Assembly (NCBI RefSeq): GCF_009857605.1 | Contig: NZ_WWCT01000011.1 | Coordinates: forward strand, 1-64,000 | DNA length: 64,000 bases | Direction: 5' to 3' | Source of the DNA: Duganella levis | Lineage (GTDB): Bacteria; Pseudomonadota; Gammaproteobacteria; Burkholderiales; Burkholderiaceae_D | Shown: positions 1-9,533 of the stretch, piece by piece | How the letters are laid out: every line of letters starts with the position of its first letter | Position numbering within the stretch: position 1 is the first letter of the stretch | Translations under genes and position numbers: made by a program | Notes under the pieces: model-generated | Databases searched by the model: none | Told to the model about the DNA's origin: nothing | The model's input: only the letters and a program-made list of their open reading frames with translations

Positions 1-227
1 TGGGCCGCGAGTTTGCGCTGCTGACGGCGGTGGCGGCGCTGATCGCGCTGCCGCCGGCCTGGCTGGCGATTGCGCGCTATCTGGCGCCGTTTGCCGAACG
101 CTCGCCGCTGGGTGGATGGGCGCCGCTGGTGGCGCTGGTCCTGGTGCTGATCGTGGTGGCGGCAGCCACCGCCCGCCATACCTGGTCGGCAATGCGCATC
201 GCGCCCGCGCAGGCGCTGCGCCAATAA
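1..227 (+). CDS. ABC transporter permease, FtsX/MacB type (C-terminal fragment)
   Basis: Only the last 74 residues or so are present; the gene runs in from the left edge in the third reading frame. The fragment has two hydrophobic segments (about residues 6-25 and 37-55 of the visible part) and ends in PAQALRQ. That ending resembles the 'P-A-x-A-L-R' tail that closes many FtsX/MacB-family permeases after the last membrane helix. Family knowledge suggests a mechanotransmission ABC system (lipoprotein release, efflux or cell-division type), but the substrate cannot be read from this end. A strong hairpin terminator follows directly, so this is the last gene of its operon. Confidence 0.7.
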   Translation, partial: GREFALLTAVAALIALPPAWLAIARYLAPFAERSPLGGWAPLVALVLVLIVVAAATARHTWSAMRIAPAQALRQ

Positions 228-257
228 AAAAAGGGCAGCCACTGGCTGCCCTTTTTT
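225..257. terminator. bidirectional intrinsic terminator
   Basis: An eight-base-pair perfect stem, GGGCAGCC (233-240) with GGCTGCCC (244-251), closes a three-base loop. It is flanked by an A-run on the left and a T-run on the right, so it can end transcription from both the permease on the plus strand and the FKBP lipoprotein gene on the minus strand. Confidence 0.9.
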
Positions 258-272
258 AAATGCTTAGTACGC

Positions 273-1148
273 TTATGGCGACGAAACCAGCGTGACGTCG
301 AATACCAGTGCCGAATTGGCCGGAATCGCCACGCCATAGCGTGCATTTCCGGCTTTCGCGGTAGCGCCGTAGGCCAGGTTGGCCGGGATGATGATGGTAC
401 GCGTACCGTTCAGCTGCATGCCGATCACACCGGTGCTGAAGCCGGAGATAACGTCCGTGCTGCCCGTGACGAATTTCAGCAGCGCATCGCCAGTCGCCGT
501 GTTGTCGTCGAACTTGGCGCCTTTGAAGGTGCTGCGGGTGCCGTCATACAGCCAGCCGGTGTAGCGCACGCTGACGGTCTGGCCGCTGACAACCGCCGTG
601 CCGGTGCCGGTGGTGACGTCAATGGTTTTCAGTTCGGTCGCCGGCACGTTAGGAATGACAACCTGCGGGCTGACGTTGACCATCACGAAGTCATACACCA
701 GCGGCGCATTGGGCGTGATGGCGGCGTACTTGATGCCGTTGACGATTTGCGCGTCGCGAGTATTGGCGCCATAAGCCAGGTTGGCCGGCAGGATGGCGGT
801 GCGTTTGCCGCCCGCCTGCATGCCGATCAGCGTCTGGTCCCAACCGGTCAGCATCGCGCCCACGCCAACGGTGGCGGTGAAGGTGGTGCCGATGTCGACC
901 GAACTTTCGATTTTTTCGCCGCGATAGCCGTTGGCGGCCTGGTTGGCGTCATACAGGTAACCGACATAGGTGAAGGTGACCAGATCGCCCGACGCGGCCG
1001 CGCGGCCGGTGCCGACGGCGGTTTCCGTCATCTTGTACGCCGGCTGGACCACCACAGGGACCTTCGGAGTCTTGTCGCCGCCACCACCGCAGGCGGCCAA
1101 TACCGCTGCGCACACCGCAACGGCGAATAATTTCAACATCGCTTTCAT
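273..1148 (-). CDS. lipoprotein with two tandem FKBP-type peptidyl-prolyl isomerase domains
   Basis: The 291-residue product starts at the ATG at 1148, which has AAAGGT upstream and gives a clean lipoprotein signal (hydrophobic stretch, then LAAC with Cys20). A longer frame to 1214 would only add a non-signal extension. Two FKBP-like domains follow, at roughly residues 40-160 and 165-291. Each carries the 'TGW...IGMQ..G..RT..IPANLAYG' pattern typical of FKBP isomerases. It probably sits in an envelope membrane and assists folding of exported proteins through proline isomerisation. Two FKBP domains in one short lipoprotein is unusual compared with single-domain Mip/FkpA-type proteins. Catalytic competence of each copy is not certain. 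Confidence 0.85.
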   Translation of the reverse strand: MKAMLKLFAVAVCAAVLAACGGGGDKTPKVPVVVQPAYKMTETAVGTGRAAASGDLVTFTYVGYLYDANQAANGYRGEKIESSVDIGTTFTATVGVGAMLTGWDQTLIGMQAGGKRTAILPANLAYGANTRDAQIVNGIKYAAITPNAPLVYDFVMVNVSPQVVIPNVPATELKTIDVTTGTGTAVVSGQTVSVRYTGWLYDGTRSTFKGAKFDDNTATGDALLKFVTGSTDVISGFSTGVIGMQLNGTRTIIIPANLAYGATAKAGNARYGVAIPANSALVFDVTLVSSP

Positions 1149-1254
1149 ATTTACCTTTGATCGAATTCGTATAGTCGGTAGGTCCCGGCGCAGAAGTTTA
1201 TCAGACGACGGCACTTACACTCCCGGCACTACATTCAGTTACATTATTTTGTAT

Positions 1255-3135
1255 TCAAATTTCCACTTGCGTGCCAAGTTCAATCACGCGGTTGGGTGGA
1301 ATCTGGTAGTAGTCGGCGGCGCCGCGCGCATTGCGCGACATCGCCACGAACAAGTGCTCGCGCCAGGTCGCCATGCCGGAGCCGGGCGTCGAAATCACCG
1401 TCTGGCGGGCGATGAAGAACGAAGTCTCCATCATCTCGAACGGCAGGCCAAGGCATTCGCACAGCGCCAGCACTTTCGGAATATCTGGTTCGTCCTTGAA
1501 GCCGTAGTAGACGCTCAGCTGGTAGCACTGGTGGCCCAGGTCCGTCACCCTGACCTGTTCATCCTCCGGCACCCACGGCTCTTCCACCACGTGCACGGTG
1601 AAGAACACCACCCGTTCATGCAGCACCTTGTTGTGCGACAGGTTGTGAAGCAGCGCGTGCGGCACGCCGTCGCTCTCGCCGCGCAGGAAGATGGCAGTGC
1701 CGTAGACACGGGTCGGCGGCGCCACAAACAGCGAGGACAGGAAGTCTTCCAGCGGAATCGCGTGCTTCTGCAGATTCTCGAACACCAGCTCACGGCCGCG
1801 CTTCCAGGTCAGCATCACGGTGAACAGGATCACGCCCAGCAGCAGCGGGAACCAGCCGCCGTGGAACAGTTTCAGCGTGCTGGCCGAGAACAGCGCGATG
1901 TCGATCGCGATGAAGAAGCCGGTGGCGGCGAAGCACAGCGCCAGCGGCAAATGCCAGCGGTAGCGGATCACGAAGAAGGTCAGGAAGGTGGTGGCCAGCA
2001 TGGTGGCGGTGACCGCAATGCCATAGGCGCCGGCCAGCTTGTCCGAGGAGCCGAAGCCCACCACCGCCAGCAGCACCACCGCCAGTTGCAGCCAGTTGAC
2101 GGCCGGGATGTAGATCTGGCCGATCTCGCTGGCCGAGGTATGCAAGATGCGCATGCGCGGCAGCAGGCCCAGTGCGATGGCCTGTTTGGTCATCGAGAAG
2201 GTGCCGGAAATGGTGGCCTGCGAGGCGATCACCGCCGCCAGCGTCGACAGCACCACCAGCGGGTAGACGCTCCACGCGCCCAGCTGCTGGAAGAAGGGAT
2301 TGGAAATGGCGTCCGGATGGGTCAGCAGCAGCGCGCCCTGGCCCAGGTAGTTCAGCGCCAGCGCCGGGAACACGATCAGGAACCAGGCGGCGCGGATCGG
2401 TTTCTTGCCGAAGTGGCCCATGTCCGCATACAGCGCCTCGGCGCCGGTCAGCGACAGCACCACCGCGCCCAGCGCGACGAAGGCGATCATGCGGTTTTCG
2501 TACATGAAGCGCAGCGCGTGATAGGGATTGAGCGCGTACAGGATCTGCGGTGCTTCGACAATGTTCACCAGTCCCATGATGGACAGCGCGGCGAACCACA
2601 CCACCATGATCGGGCCGAAGAAGCGGCCGATGCCGGCGGTGCCGTGTCGCTGCATGGCGTACAGCGTGATCAGCACGATGATGGTGAGCGGCACGATGTA
2701 CTGTTCCAGTCCGGTCGCCGCCACTTCCAGACCCTCGATCGCGCCCAGCACCGAAATGGCCGGGGTGATCACCGAGTCGCCGTAGAACATGGTGGCGCCG
2801 AACACGCCCAGCAGCATCAGCGGATAGTGCCAGCGCGGCGCCGCCTTGGTGACGGAATTCAGCGCCAATGCCATCAGCGCCATGATGCCGCCTTCGCCAC
2901 GGTTATCGGCGCGCAGCACCAGCGTCACGTATTTCAGCGACACGATCAGCGTCAGGCCCCAGAAAATCAGCGAAATGATGCCCAGCAGATTGCCTTCGCT
3001 CAGCGCCAGGCCGTGCTCGGGATCGAAGATGGTTTTGAGGGTGTAGAGGGGACTGGTACCGATGTCGCCATAAACGATGCCGACAGCCGCCAGCGTGAGT
3101 GCCGCGAGACTGCTTTTCTTGTGTTGCTCGGTCAA
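1255..3135 (-). CDS. kup: low-affinity potassium transporter Kup
   Basis: This KUP/HAK/KT family potassium-proton symporter sits in the inner membrane. The N-terminal sequence HKKSSLAALTLAAVGIVYGD and the IGTSPLYTL motif are family hallmarks, followed by about twelve hydrophobic segments and a soluble C-terminal domain. I chose the TTG at 3135 as start. It has ACAGGTG six bases upstream and gives 626 residues, close to the E. coli Kup length of 622. The alternative GTG at 3168 adds eleven residues and has no ribosome-binding site. The FKBP lipoprotein gene lies downstream on the same strand after a gap of about 100 bases with no clear terminator. Confidence 0.95.
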   Translation of the reverse strand: MTEQHKKSSLAALTLAAVGIVYGDIGTSPLYTLKTIFDPEHGLALSEGNLLGIISLIFWGLTLIVSLKYVTLVLRADNRGEGGIMALMALALNSVTKAAPRWHYPLMLLGVFGATMFYGDSVITPAISVLGAIEGLEVAATGLEQYIVPLTIIVLITLYAMQRHGTAGIGRFFGPIMVVWFAALSIMGLVNIVEAPQILYALNPYHALRFMYENRMIAFVALGAVVLSLTGAEALYADMGHFGKKPIRAAWFLIVFPALALNYLGQGALLLTHPDAISNPFFQQLGAWSVYPLVVLSTLAAVIASQATISGTFSMTKQAIALGLLPRMRILHTSASEIGQIYIPAVNWLQLAVVLLAVVGFGSSDKLAGAYGIAVTATMLATTFLTFFVIRYRWHLPLALCFAATGFFIAIDIALFSASTLKLFHGGWFPLLLGVILFTVMLTWKRGRELVFENLQKHAIPLEDFLSSLFVAPPTRVYGTAIFLRGESDGVPHALLHNLSHNKVLHERVVFFTVHVVEEPWVPEDEQVRVTDLGHQCYQLSVYYGFKDEPDIPKVLALCECLGLPFEMMETSFFIARQTVISTPGSGMATWREHLFVAMSRNARGAADYYQIPPNRVIELGTQVEI

Positions 3136-3342
3136 GATTGCACCTGTTGTTGTTTTGGTGCATTGCACAATAGGTCAAGACTTTGCAAAAGGCAAGGAGA
3201 TTTTGGCATAAGAAATCGTTCAAAACGGTCAATACCGTGAGTGTACGCCGCCACGGACGCTAGCGCGAGTGCGGCCGCCAGCGGAGCGGACACAGATGGC
3301 GGATAATGTCAGACTGTCCACACCTTTTAGCCGGTCCGCCCC

Positions 3343-4227
3343 ATGAACTTAGGTATTTTGTACGCCACGCTCGCGTTCTTTTGCTGGGGCCTGTTCCCGT
3401 TGTATTTCCATGCCCTCGACGAGGTGCCGCCGCAGGAAATCCTCGCCCATCGCATGCTGTGGTCGCTGTTGTTCCTGGTGATCGTGCTGACCGTGCGCCA
3501 GCAATGGAAATGGTTGCCCAAGGTGTTGCGCCAACCGCGCATCCTGGTCAGCTTTGTCGCCAGCGCGCTGCTGCTGACCGCCAACTGGTTTATCTACATC
3601 TGGTCGGTCAACAACGGCCACGTCATCGACGCCAGCCTCGGCTATTTCATCAATCCGCTGATCAACGTGCTGCTGGGGCTGGTGGTGCTGAAGGAGAAAT
3701 TGCGCCGTGGCCAGTGGATCGCCATGGCGGTGGCCGCCAGCGGCGTGGCCTGGCTGACCTGGCAGGCCGGCGAACTGCCATGGATTGCCTTAATTTTAGG
3801 CATCACCTTCGGCGGCTACGGCCTGCTGCGCAAAACCGCCGCGCTGGCGGCGCTGGAGGGCTTGTCGCTGGAAACCATGATTCTGTTCCCGCTGGCGCTG
3901 GTGTATGTGCTGTGGCTCAGCTGGCACGGCCACAACGCCTTCCTGAATACGCCCCACGACAGCACCCGCTGGCTGCTGGCCGCCGCCGGGCCGATCACCG
4001 CGATTCCGCTGCTGCTGTTTGCCGCCGGCGCGCGCAAGATTCCGATGGCGGTGCTGGGGCTGATCCAGTATTTGTCGCCGACCATGCAGGCGCTGCTGGG
4101 CGTGTGGGTGTTCCACGAAGCCTTCCCGGCCGCCCGGCTGGCCGGCTTCCTGGTCATCTGGACAGCCCTGATCCTGTACGTGCTGGAGGGGCTGTGGGTG
4201 AGCCGGCGAAATAGCGCGCCCGCCTGA
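3343..4227 (+). CDS. rarD: EamA-family permease RarD
   Basis: The 294-residue membrane protein begins MNLGILYATLAFFCWGLFPL, the typical opening of RarD proteins, and holds about ten hydrophobic helices arranged as two EamA repeats. The EILAHRMLWS and NWFIYIWSVNNGHV segments are conserved in this family. RarD was named from chloramphenicol-sensitivity phenotypes; members of the wider drug/metabolite transporter superfamily export small metabolites, but the substrate here is unknown. It stands alone between the divergent kup gene and the downstream hydrolase. Confidence 0.9.
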   Translation: MNLGILYATLAFFCWGLFPLYFHALDEVPPQEILAHRMLWSLLFLVIVLTVRQQWKWLPKVLRQPRILVSFVASALLLTANWFIYIWSVNNGHVIDASLGYFINPLINVLLGLVVLKEKLRRGQWIAMAVAASGVAWLTWQAGELPWIALILGITFGGYGLLRKTAALAALEGLSLETMILFPLALVYVLWLSWHGHNAFLNTPHDSTRWLLAAAGPITAIPLLLFAAGARKIPMAVLGLIQYLSPTMQALLGVWVFHEAFPAARLAGFLVIWTALILYVLEGLWVSRRNSAPA

Positions 4228-4293
4228 CGCCAACGCAGGCTGCCTGGTCTACAATTGAATGACTTTCCACACAGTACTTAAAGGGCCTGCGGC

Positions 4294-6204
4294 ATGCGTA
4301 AACATCTTCTCCCCCTCCTCCTCACCACGGCACTGGCCGCCAATGCGGCGCTGGCGCAGACGCCGGACGCGTCCATGATCCAGCTTGGCAGCGATATCCC
4401 GGCCAAATGGAAAGCCCCGGAGGAAGCCTACAACTACGTGCGGCGCGAGGTGATGATACCGATGCGCGACGGCGTCAAGCTGCATACCGTGATCATGGTG
4501 CCGAACGGCGCGCGCGAGCTGCCGATGCTGCTGGAACGCACGCCCTACGATGCCGATGGCTTTGCGCAGAAAGGCCCGTTGGGCTTGCGCGACGCAGTGC
4601 GCTCGGCCAACCGCGAATGGGTCGACGACGGCTATATCCTGGTGTACCAGGACATCCGCGGCAAATACGGCTCGGAAGGCAAGTATGTGATGACGCGGCC
4701 GCCGATCGGTCCGCTCAATTCCACCAAGACCGATGACACCACCGACGCCTGGGACACCATCGACTGGCTGGTGAAGAACGTCAAGGAAGGCAACCAGCGG
4801 GTCGGCATGATCGGCTCGTCCTACGATGGCTGGACCGTCACCATGGCGCTGCGCGACCCGCATCCGGCGCTGAAGGTGGCGGCGCCGGAAAGCCCGATGG
4901 TCGACGGCTGGATGGGCGACGACTGGTTCCACTACGGCGCCTTCCGCCAGGTCAACCTCGATTATTTCTCCGGCCAGACCAGCAAAACCGGCAAAGGCAG
5001 CAATGTGCCGCGTCCCGGCGCCGACGATTACCAGACCTTCCTCGACGCCGGCACCGCCGGTAACTGGGCCAAACAGCACGGCTTCGACCAGCTGGGCTTC
5101 TGGAACCGTCTGGCGGCCCATCCGTCCTACGACGCCTTCTGGCAACTGCAAGCGGTAGACAAGATGATGACCGCCAAGCCGTCCAACGTGCCGACCATGT
5201 GGCTGCAAGGCCTGTGGGATCAGGAAGATATGTACGGCGCCATCACGGCCTGGGAAGCGCTGAAGGCCAAGGGCAAGGCCGGCAACAACCATCTGGTGAT
5301 GGGGCCGTGGTATCACAGCCAGATCAACCGCGCCGCCGAGCGCCTGGGTCCGCTCAAGTGGAATGGCGACACCGCCGCCGATTTCCGCCGCGACGTGCTG
5401 ATCCCGTTCTTCAACACCTACCTGAAGGACCGCAAGCCGGCCGAACCGCTGGCGCCGGTGATGATCTTCAACGCCGCCAACAAGCAATGGGACAAGTTCG
5501 CCGACTGGCCGGGCACCACCCAGCTGACGCCGCTGTACCTGCAAGCCGATAGCGGCCTGGCCTTCCAGGTGGCGCCGGCCGGCGAGGACAGCTATGTCTC
5601 CGATCCGGCCAAGCCGGTGCCGTTCCTGGCGCCGCCGGTCAGCTTTGCCGATCACGACCGCTGGACCACCTGGCTGCTGCAGGACCAGCGCGCAGTGGCC
5701 ACCCGCACCGATGTGCTGTCGTACAAGACGCCGGTGCTGACCGCGCCGGTCACGCTGCAAGGCGCGCCGATGGCCGATATCTTTGCCAAGACCACCGGCA
5801 CCGACGGCGACTTCGTCGTCAAGCTGATCGACGTGTTCCCGCCGTTTGTTGCCGAGCAGCCGGAGATGGGCGGCTACCAGCTGGCGATCAGCCAGGACAT
5901 CTTCCGCGGCCGTTACCGCCAGAGTTTCGAGCATCCAACGGCGATTCCGGCCGGCGTGGTGCAGGAATACAAATTCCGCCTGCCGACTGTGAATTACGTG
6001 TTCAAGCCGGGCCACCGCATCATGGTGCAGATCCAGTCGTCGCAGTTCCCGCTGTATGACCGCAATCCGCAGACCTTTGTGCCGAATATCTTCTTCGCCA
6101 AACCGGAAGATTTCCAGAAAGCGACAATCTCGGTGCAGCGCGGCGCGGCCGGCGCCAGCTCGGTCCTGCTGCCGGTCGTGCCGGCCAGCACCGCGCTGAA
6201 ATAA
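4294..6204 (+). CDS. secreted CocE/NonD-family hydrolase (X-Pro dipeptidyl-peptidase S15 fold)
   Basis: A 636-residue protein with a Sec signal peptide (residues 1-21, ending NAALAQ) and an S15/CocE alpha/beta-hydrolase domain. The nucleophile motif GSSYDG places the catalytic serine at residue 176. The C-terminal part (about residue 430 onward) is the beta-rich jelly-roll domain of the family, including the PGHRIMVQIQSSQFP segment. Family members cleave acyl, cocaine-type or glutaryl-7-ACA amide/ester bonds, or X-Pro dipeptides. The substrate cannot be told from sequence; the export signal suggests a periplasmic or extracellular role. It is a single-gene unit; a TACAAT hexamer near 4249 may be its -10 element. 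Confidence 0.88.
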   Translation: MRKHLLPLLLTTALAANAALAQTPDASMIQLGSDIPAKWKAPEEAYNYVRREVMIPMRDGVKLHTVIMVPNGARELPMLLERTPYDADGFAQKGPLGLRDAVRSANREWVDDGYILVYQDIRGKYGSEGKYVMTRPPIGPLNSTKTDDTTDAWDTIDWLVKNVKEGNQRVGMIGSSYDGWTVTMALRDPHPALKVAAPESPMVDGWMGDDWFHYGAFRQVNLDYFSGQTSKTGKGSNVPRPGADDYQTFLDAGTAGNWAKQHGFDQLGFWNRLAAHPSYDAFWQLQAVDKMMTAKPSNVPTMWLQGLWDQEDMYGAITAWEALKAKGKAGNNHLVMGPWYHSQINRAAERLGPLKWNGDTAADFRRDVLIPFFNTYLKDRKPAEPLAPVMIFNAANKQWDKFADWPGTTQLTPLYLQADSGLAFQVAPAGEDSYVSDPAKPVPFLAPPVSFADHDRWTTWLLQDQRAVATRTDVLSYKTPVLTAPVTLQGAPMADIFAKTTGTDGDFVVKLIDVFPPFVAEQPEMGGYQLAISQDIFRGRYRQSFEHPTAIPAGVVQEYKFRLPTVNYVFKPGHRIMVQIQSSQFPLYDRNPQTFVPNIFFAKPEDFQKATISVQRGAAGASSVLLPVVPASTALK

Positions 6205-6251
6205 AGCGCTGCGGCGATGGCGCGCGCGTGCCGCCTGGCCGGCGGCGCGCC

Positions 6252-6278
6252 TATAATGCACGCCATCGCCTGTACAAT
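6252..6278 (+). promoter_or_regulatory. possible -10 elements upstream of ettA
   Basis: TATAAT at 6252-6257 matches the sigma-70 -10 consensus, and TACAAT preceded by TG occurs at 6273-6278. Neither has a convincing -35 at the proper distance, so the assignment is tentative. The start codon follows at 6312. Confidence 0.35.
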
Positions 6279-6311
6279 CAGCATTGTTTATTTTTTTAGA
6301 AAGCCTCAGTA

Positions 6312-7979
6312 ATGGCCAATTACGTCTACACCATGAATCGCGTGGGCAAAATCGTCCCGCCTAAACGCCAGATCCTGAAAGATATCTCGCTGTCCTTCTT
6401 CCCGGGCGCCAAGATCGGCGTGTTGGGCCTGAACGGCTCCGGCAAGTCCACCCTGCTGAAAATTATGGCAGGCATCGACACCGACATCCAGGGCGAAGCG
6501 CGTCCGATGCCGGGCCTGAACATCGGCTACCTGCCACAGGAACCGCAACTGGACCCGGAAAAAACCGTGCGTCAGGAAGTGGAATCCGGCCTGGGCGAAG
6601 CGTTTGAGGCGCAAGCCAAGCTGGACGCCGTGTACGCCGCCTACGCCGAGGAAGACGCCGACTTCGACGCGCTGGCCGCCGAGCAGGCGCGCCTGGAAGC
6701 GATCATTTCGTCGTCCGACGGCGGTAACCTGAATCTGCAACTGGAAATGGCCGCCGACGCGCTGCGCCTGCCGCCATGGGACGCCAAGGTCGGCATCCTG
6801 TCCGGTGGTGAAAAGCGCCGCGTGGCGCTGTGCAAGCTGCTGCTGTCCAAACCGGACATGCTGCTGCTCGACGAACCAACCAATCACCTGGATGCGGAAT
6901 CGGTCGAATGGCTGGAGCAGTTCCTGCTGCGCTTCCCGGGCACCGTGGTCGGCATCACCCACGATCGCTACTTCCTCGACAACGCCGCTGAGTGGATTCT
7001 GGAACTGGACCGTGGCCATGGCATTCCATGGAAGGGCAACTACTCGTCGTGGCTGGATCAGAAGCAAGACCGCCTGAAGCAGGAAGAAGCCACCGAATCG
7101 GCCCGCCAGCGCGCGCTGCAAAAAGAACTGGAATGGTCGCGTCAGAATCCGAAGGCGCGCCAGGCCAAGTCGAAAGCCCGTCTGGCCCGCTTCAACGAGC
7201 TGAGCGAGTACGAATACCAGAAGCGCAACGAGACCCAGGAGATTTTCATCCCTGTGGCCGAGCGTCTGGGCAATGAAGTGATCGAATTCAAGAACGTGTC
7301 GAAGGGCTTCGGCGACCGCCTGTTGCTGGACAACGTCTCGTTCACGATTCCGCCGGGCGCCATCGTCGGCATCATCGGTCCGAACGGCGCCGGTAAATCG
7401 ACGCTGTTCAAGATGATCGCCGGCCTGGATCAACCGGATAGCGGTGAAGTGGTGATCGGCCAGACCGCGCGCGTGTCGCTGGTCGACCAGAACCGCGACA
7501 AGCTGCAAGACGCCAAGACCGTGTTTGAAGACGTGTCCGGCGGCGCCGACGTGCTGAGCGTGGGCCGCTTCGAAATGCCGTCGCGCGCCTACCTGGGCCG
7601 CTTCAACTTCAAGGGCGGCGACCAGCAGAAGATTGTCGGCAACCTGTCCGGTGGTGAGCGCGGCCGTCTGCACCTGGCCAAGACGCTGCTCAAGGGCGGC
7701 AACGTATTGCTGCTGGATGAACCGTCAAACGATCTGGACATCGAAACCCTGCGCGCGCTGGAAGATGCGCTGCTGGAATTCGCCGGTTCCGTGATGGTGA
7801 TCTCGCACGATCGCTGGTTCCTGGACCGTATCGCCACCCACATCCTGGCGTTCGAAGGCAACTCGCAAGTCACCTTCTTCGACGGCAACTACCAGGAGTA
7901 CGAAGCCGACAAGAAGAAACGCCTGGGTGAAGAAGGCGCCAAGCCAAAACGCATCCGCTACAAGCCGCTGACCAACTAA
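6312..7979 (+). CDS. ettA: energy-dependent translational throttle protein EttA (ABC-F)
   Basis: An ABC-F ATPase of 555 residues, the usual EttA length. It has two nucleotide-binding domains: the first Walker A is GLNGSGKST (residues 39-47) with [15 protein letters not shown] and [11 protein letters not shown]; the second is GPNGAGKST (356-364) with [15 protein letters not shown] and [11 protein letters not shown]. The first domain contains the arm insertion, and the inter-domain linker around residues 245-300 is rich in Lys/Arg, as needed for ribosome contact. No membrane segments are present. In E. coli EttA binds the ribosomal E site and gates entry into elongation according to the ADP/ATP ratio. 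It is monocistronic and followed by a strong terminator. Confidence 0.97.
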   Translation: MANYVYTMNRVGKIVPPKRQILKDISLSFFPGAKIGVLGLNGSGKSTLLKIMAGIDTDIQGEARPMPGLNIGYLPQEPQLDPEKTVRQEVESGLGEAFEAQAKLDAVYAAYAEEDADFDALAAEQARLEAIISSSDGGNLNLQLEMAADALRLPPWDAKVGILSGGEKRRVALCKLLLSKPDMLLLDEPTNHLDAESVEWLEQFLLRFPGTVVGITHDRYFLDNAAEWILELDRGHGIPWKGNYSSWLDQKQDRLKQEEATESARQRALQKELEWSRQNPKARQAKSKARLARFNELSEYEYQKRNETQEIFIPVAERLGNEVIEFKNVSKGFGDRLLLDNVSFTIPPGAIVGIIGPNGAGKSTLFKMIAGLDQPDSGEVVIGQTARVSLVDQNRDKLQDAKTVFEDVSGGADVLSVGRFEMPSRAYLGRFNFKGGDQQKIVGNLSGGERGRLHLAKTLLKGGNVLLLDEPSNDLDIETLRALEDALLEFAGSVMVISHDRWFLDRIATHILAFEGNSQVTFFDGNYQEYEADKKKRLGEEGAKPKRIRYKPLTN

Positions 7980-8007
7980 TCAGCCTGGCTGAGGTCTGCT
8001 GCACAAC

Positions 8008-8045
8008 AAAAAGCCGGACCTGCGTGAGCAGGCCCGGCTTTTTTA
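8008..8045. terminator. intrinsic terminator between convergent ettA and the porin-like gene
   Basis: AAAAAGCCGGaCCTGC pairs with GCAGGcCCGGCTTTTT around a GTGA loop, with a single A/C mismatch. Flanking A- and T-runs let it serve both convergent genes. Confidence 0.88.
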
Positions 8046-8058
8046 TACTGCGGTGCGC

Positions 8059-8667
8059 TTAGAAGTTGTAGCGCAGGCCGGCGGTAACGGCGCCGGCTTT
8101 ACGGCCGGTGTCGATGTCGCTCTTGCCGTAGTTTTCATATTCCAGCGAGACTTTGACGTTCTTGTTGATGGCGTATTCGCCACCGACCGAAGCGTACAGC
8201 GCGGTTTTGTTGTTGCTGCCATTCAACGAGGCGATGCCCGAGGTGGTCACTTCGTTGTGGTTTTGCGCTACGCCCAGCTTGCCGAATACGGCGAAGTCAC
8301 GGGCCACTGGCCAGGTGCCTTTACCTGCAACGTAGAACGAGTGCGCGTCGGTGTTGATGCCGCCGGCAGCGCCGTTCTGCGTGTAGTTATAGCTGCGTTT
8401 GCCGAAGTCGGTGTAACCGGCTTCCACTGCCCAGGTGTTGTCGATGTTATAGCCACCATAGATCTTGCCAGCTGCCTTGGTACCGCTGTGGTTATCGCCA
8501 CTGACGGCGCCTGCGCCGACGGAGTCGCCGAAGTCATAACGGCTGCCAACCACGCCTGCACCGATGTAAGCGGTACCGGCTGCATCCTGGGTGTTGGATT
8601 GGGCATAAGCTGCGGTGCCACTCAGAGCGGCTGCGGAAGCGACTAAAGCAAAGATAATTTTTTTCAT
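8059..8667 (-). CDS. outer-membrane beta-barrel protein (OmpA-like/porin family)
   Basis: A 202-residue exported protein with a Sec signal peptide (residues 1-22, ending AAYAQ). Its body of alternating beta strands (IYGGYNIDNTWAVEAGYTDF, TALYASVGGEYAI) ends in a terminal phenylalanine (GLRYNF), the usual C-terminal signal for outer-membrane barrel assembly. The size suits an eight-stranded barrel, like the OmpA transmembrane domain, without a peptidoglycan-binding domain. A function beyond an outer-membrane structural role or small pore cannot be assigned. The preceding 215 bases carry its promoter region but no other gene. Confidence 0.85.
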   Translation of the reverse strand: MKKIIFALVASAAALSGTAAYAQSNTQDAAGTAYIGAGVVGSRYDFGDSVGAGAVSGDNHSGTKAAGKIYGGYNIDNTWAVEAGYTDFGKRSYNYTQNGAAGGINTDAHSFYVAGKGTWPVARDFAVFGKLGVAQNHNEVTTSGIASLNGSNNKTALYASVGGEYAINKNVKVSLEYENYGKSDIDTGRKAGAVTAGLRYNF

Positions 8668-8881
8668 GATTTTGATCTTTCAGCAAAATGGTTGAAGCGG
8701 GACTTGCTTGGGATCGCAGTTGCTATTGAATTGCGATGTATCCAAGATAGCACTCCAGCCAACCAACGTCACGGCCGAATTAGTAAGAAGTGTGACGAGA
8801 TGTAAGCCATACTATCATTGGCAAATTTCAAGGTCTGCCAAACTTAAGGATAGCTTAAAATTTTCACGGATCCGTTGTCTA

Positions 8882-9490
8882 CTAACCAATGGAAGAATTG
8901 ATCAGGCGAAAAGTCAGGTTGATGCGCGGTCCGCGCGGCGTGCGTTCCTTATTAATTCCATGCATCCAGTGTTGTTGCAATACGCCCGCCATCAACAGCA
9001 GACAACCGTCGCCCAGCGCCAGTTTGACGGTCTTCGGCAGCGTGCGGTGCTTGAGGATGAAGGTGCGCGGCGCGCCAAAGCTGACCGAGGCGATGGCCGG
9101 CTCGGGACCGAGTTCGCGTTCGTCGTCGGCGTGGAAGCCCATGCTGTCGCGCTCATCGCGGTAGTAATTGAGCAGCAGGCTGTTGAAGCGCCGGCCGGTA
9201 ACCTGCTCGACCACCTGTTTGATGTGCAGCTGGAGCGCCGTGAACGGTTGCGGATGGAAGGTCTTGCCCGAATAGCGGTAGCTGGCCTCGCCATGCCAGG
9301 CCGACAGACGCGGCTGCATGTGCAGCTTGCCCCAGACCTTGATCTGCTCCGCGCGCCAGTCGGTTTCGGCCAGCAGGCGGCGCATCACCTCGTCCGGCGC
9401 CAGGTCCAGCGCCAAGCGCTGCTGGAACCACAGTTCGCCATCTTCGATGGGGATGGGCGTGAGGGCAGTGTCGTCGGCAAATAAGTCCAT
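8882..9490 (-). CDS. AlkB-type 2-oxoglutarate/Fe(II)-dependent dioxygenase
   Basis: A 202-residue AlkB-family protein. The iron ligands are H120 and D122 (in GFHADDE) and H177 (in WMHGI). The 2-oxoglutarate-binding R-x-N-x-T-x-R signature is R189-I-N-L-T-F-R195. Family members remove alkyl lesions from DNA or RNA bases by oxidative demethylation. I chose the ATG at 9490 (MDLFADD...) over the upstream one at 9517 because the extra nine residues are not conserved-looking. It is divergent from the molybdopterin-fold gene at 9534. The sequence resembles short AlkB2/3-type bacterial homologues rather than E. coli AlkB itself. Confidence 0.9.
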   Translation of the reverse strand: MDLFADDTALTPIPIEDGELWFQQRLALDLAPDEVMRRLLAETDWRAEQIKVWGKLHMQPRLSAWHGEASYRYSGKTFHPQPFTALQLHIKQVVEQVTGRRFNSLLLNYYRDERDSMGFHADDERELGPEPAIASVSFGAPRTFILKHRTLPKTVKLALGDGCLLLMAGVLQQHWMHGINKERTPRGPRINLTFRLINSSIG

Positions 9491-9533
9491 GCGCGGTATG
9501 ATACCGGCACCACGCAATCAAGGAGTCTTCCGC

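Noticed and set aside
970..3240. Very long open frame opposite kup and the FKBP lipoprotein (756 codons)
   Set aside because: It is Arg/Gln/His-rich antisense shadow of high-GC coding sequence; the minus-strand frame encodes a clear Kup.
4249..6261. Long antisense frame opposite the CocE-type hydrolase
   Set aside because: Composition is that of a shadow frame, with no motif or ribosome-binding site; the plus strand has signal peptide and catalytic motif.
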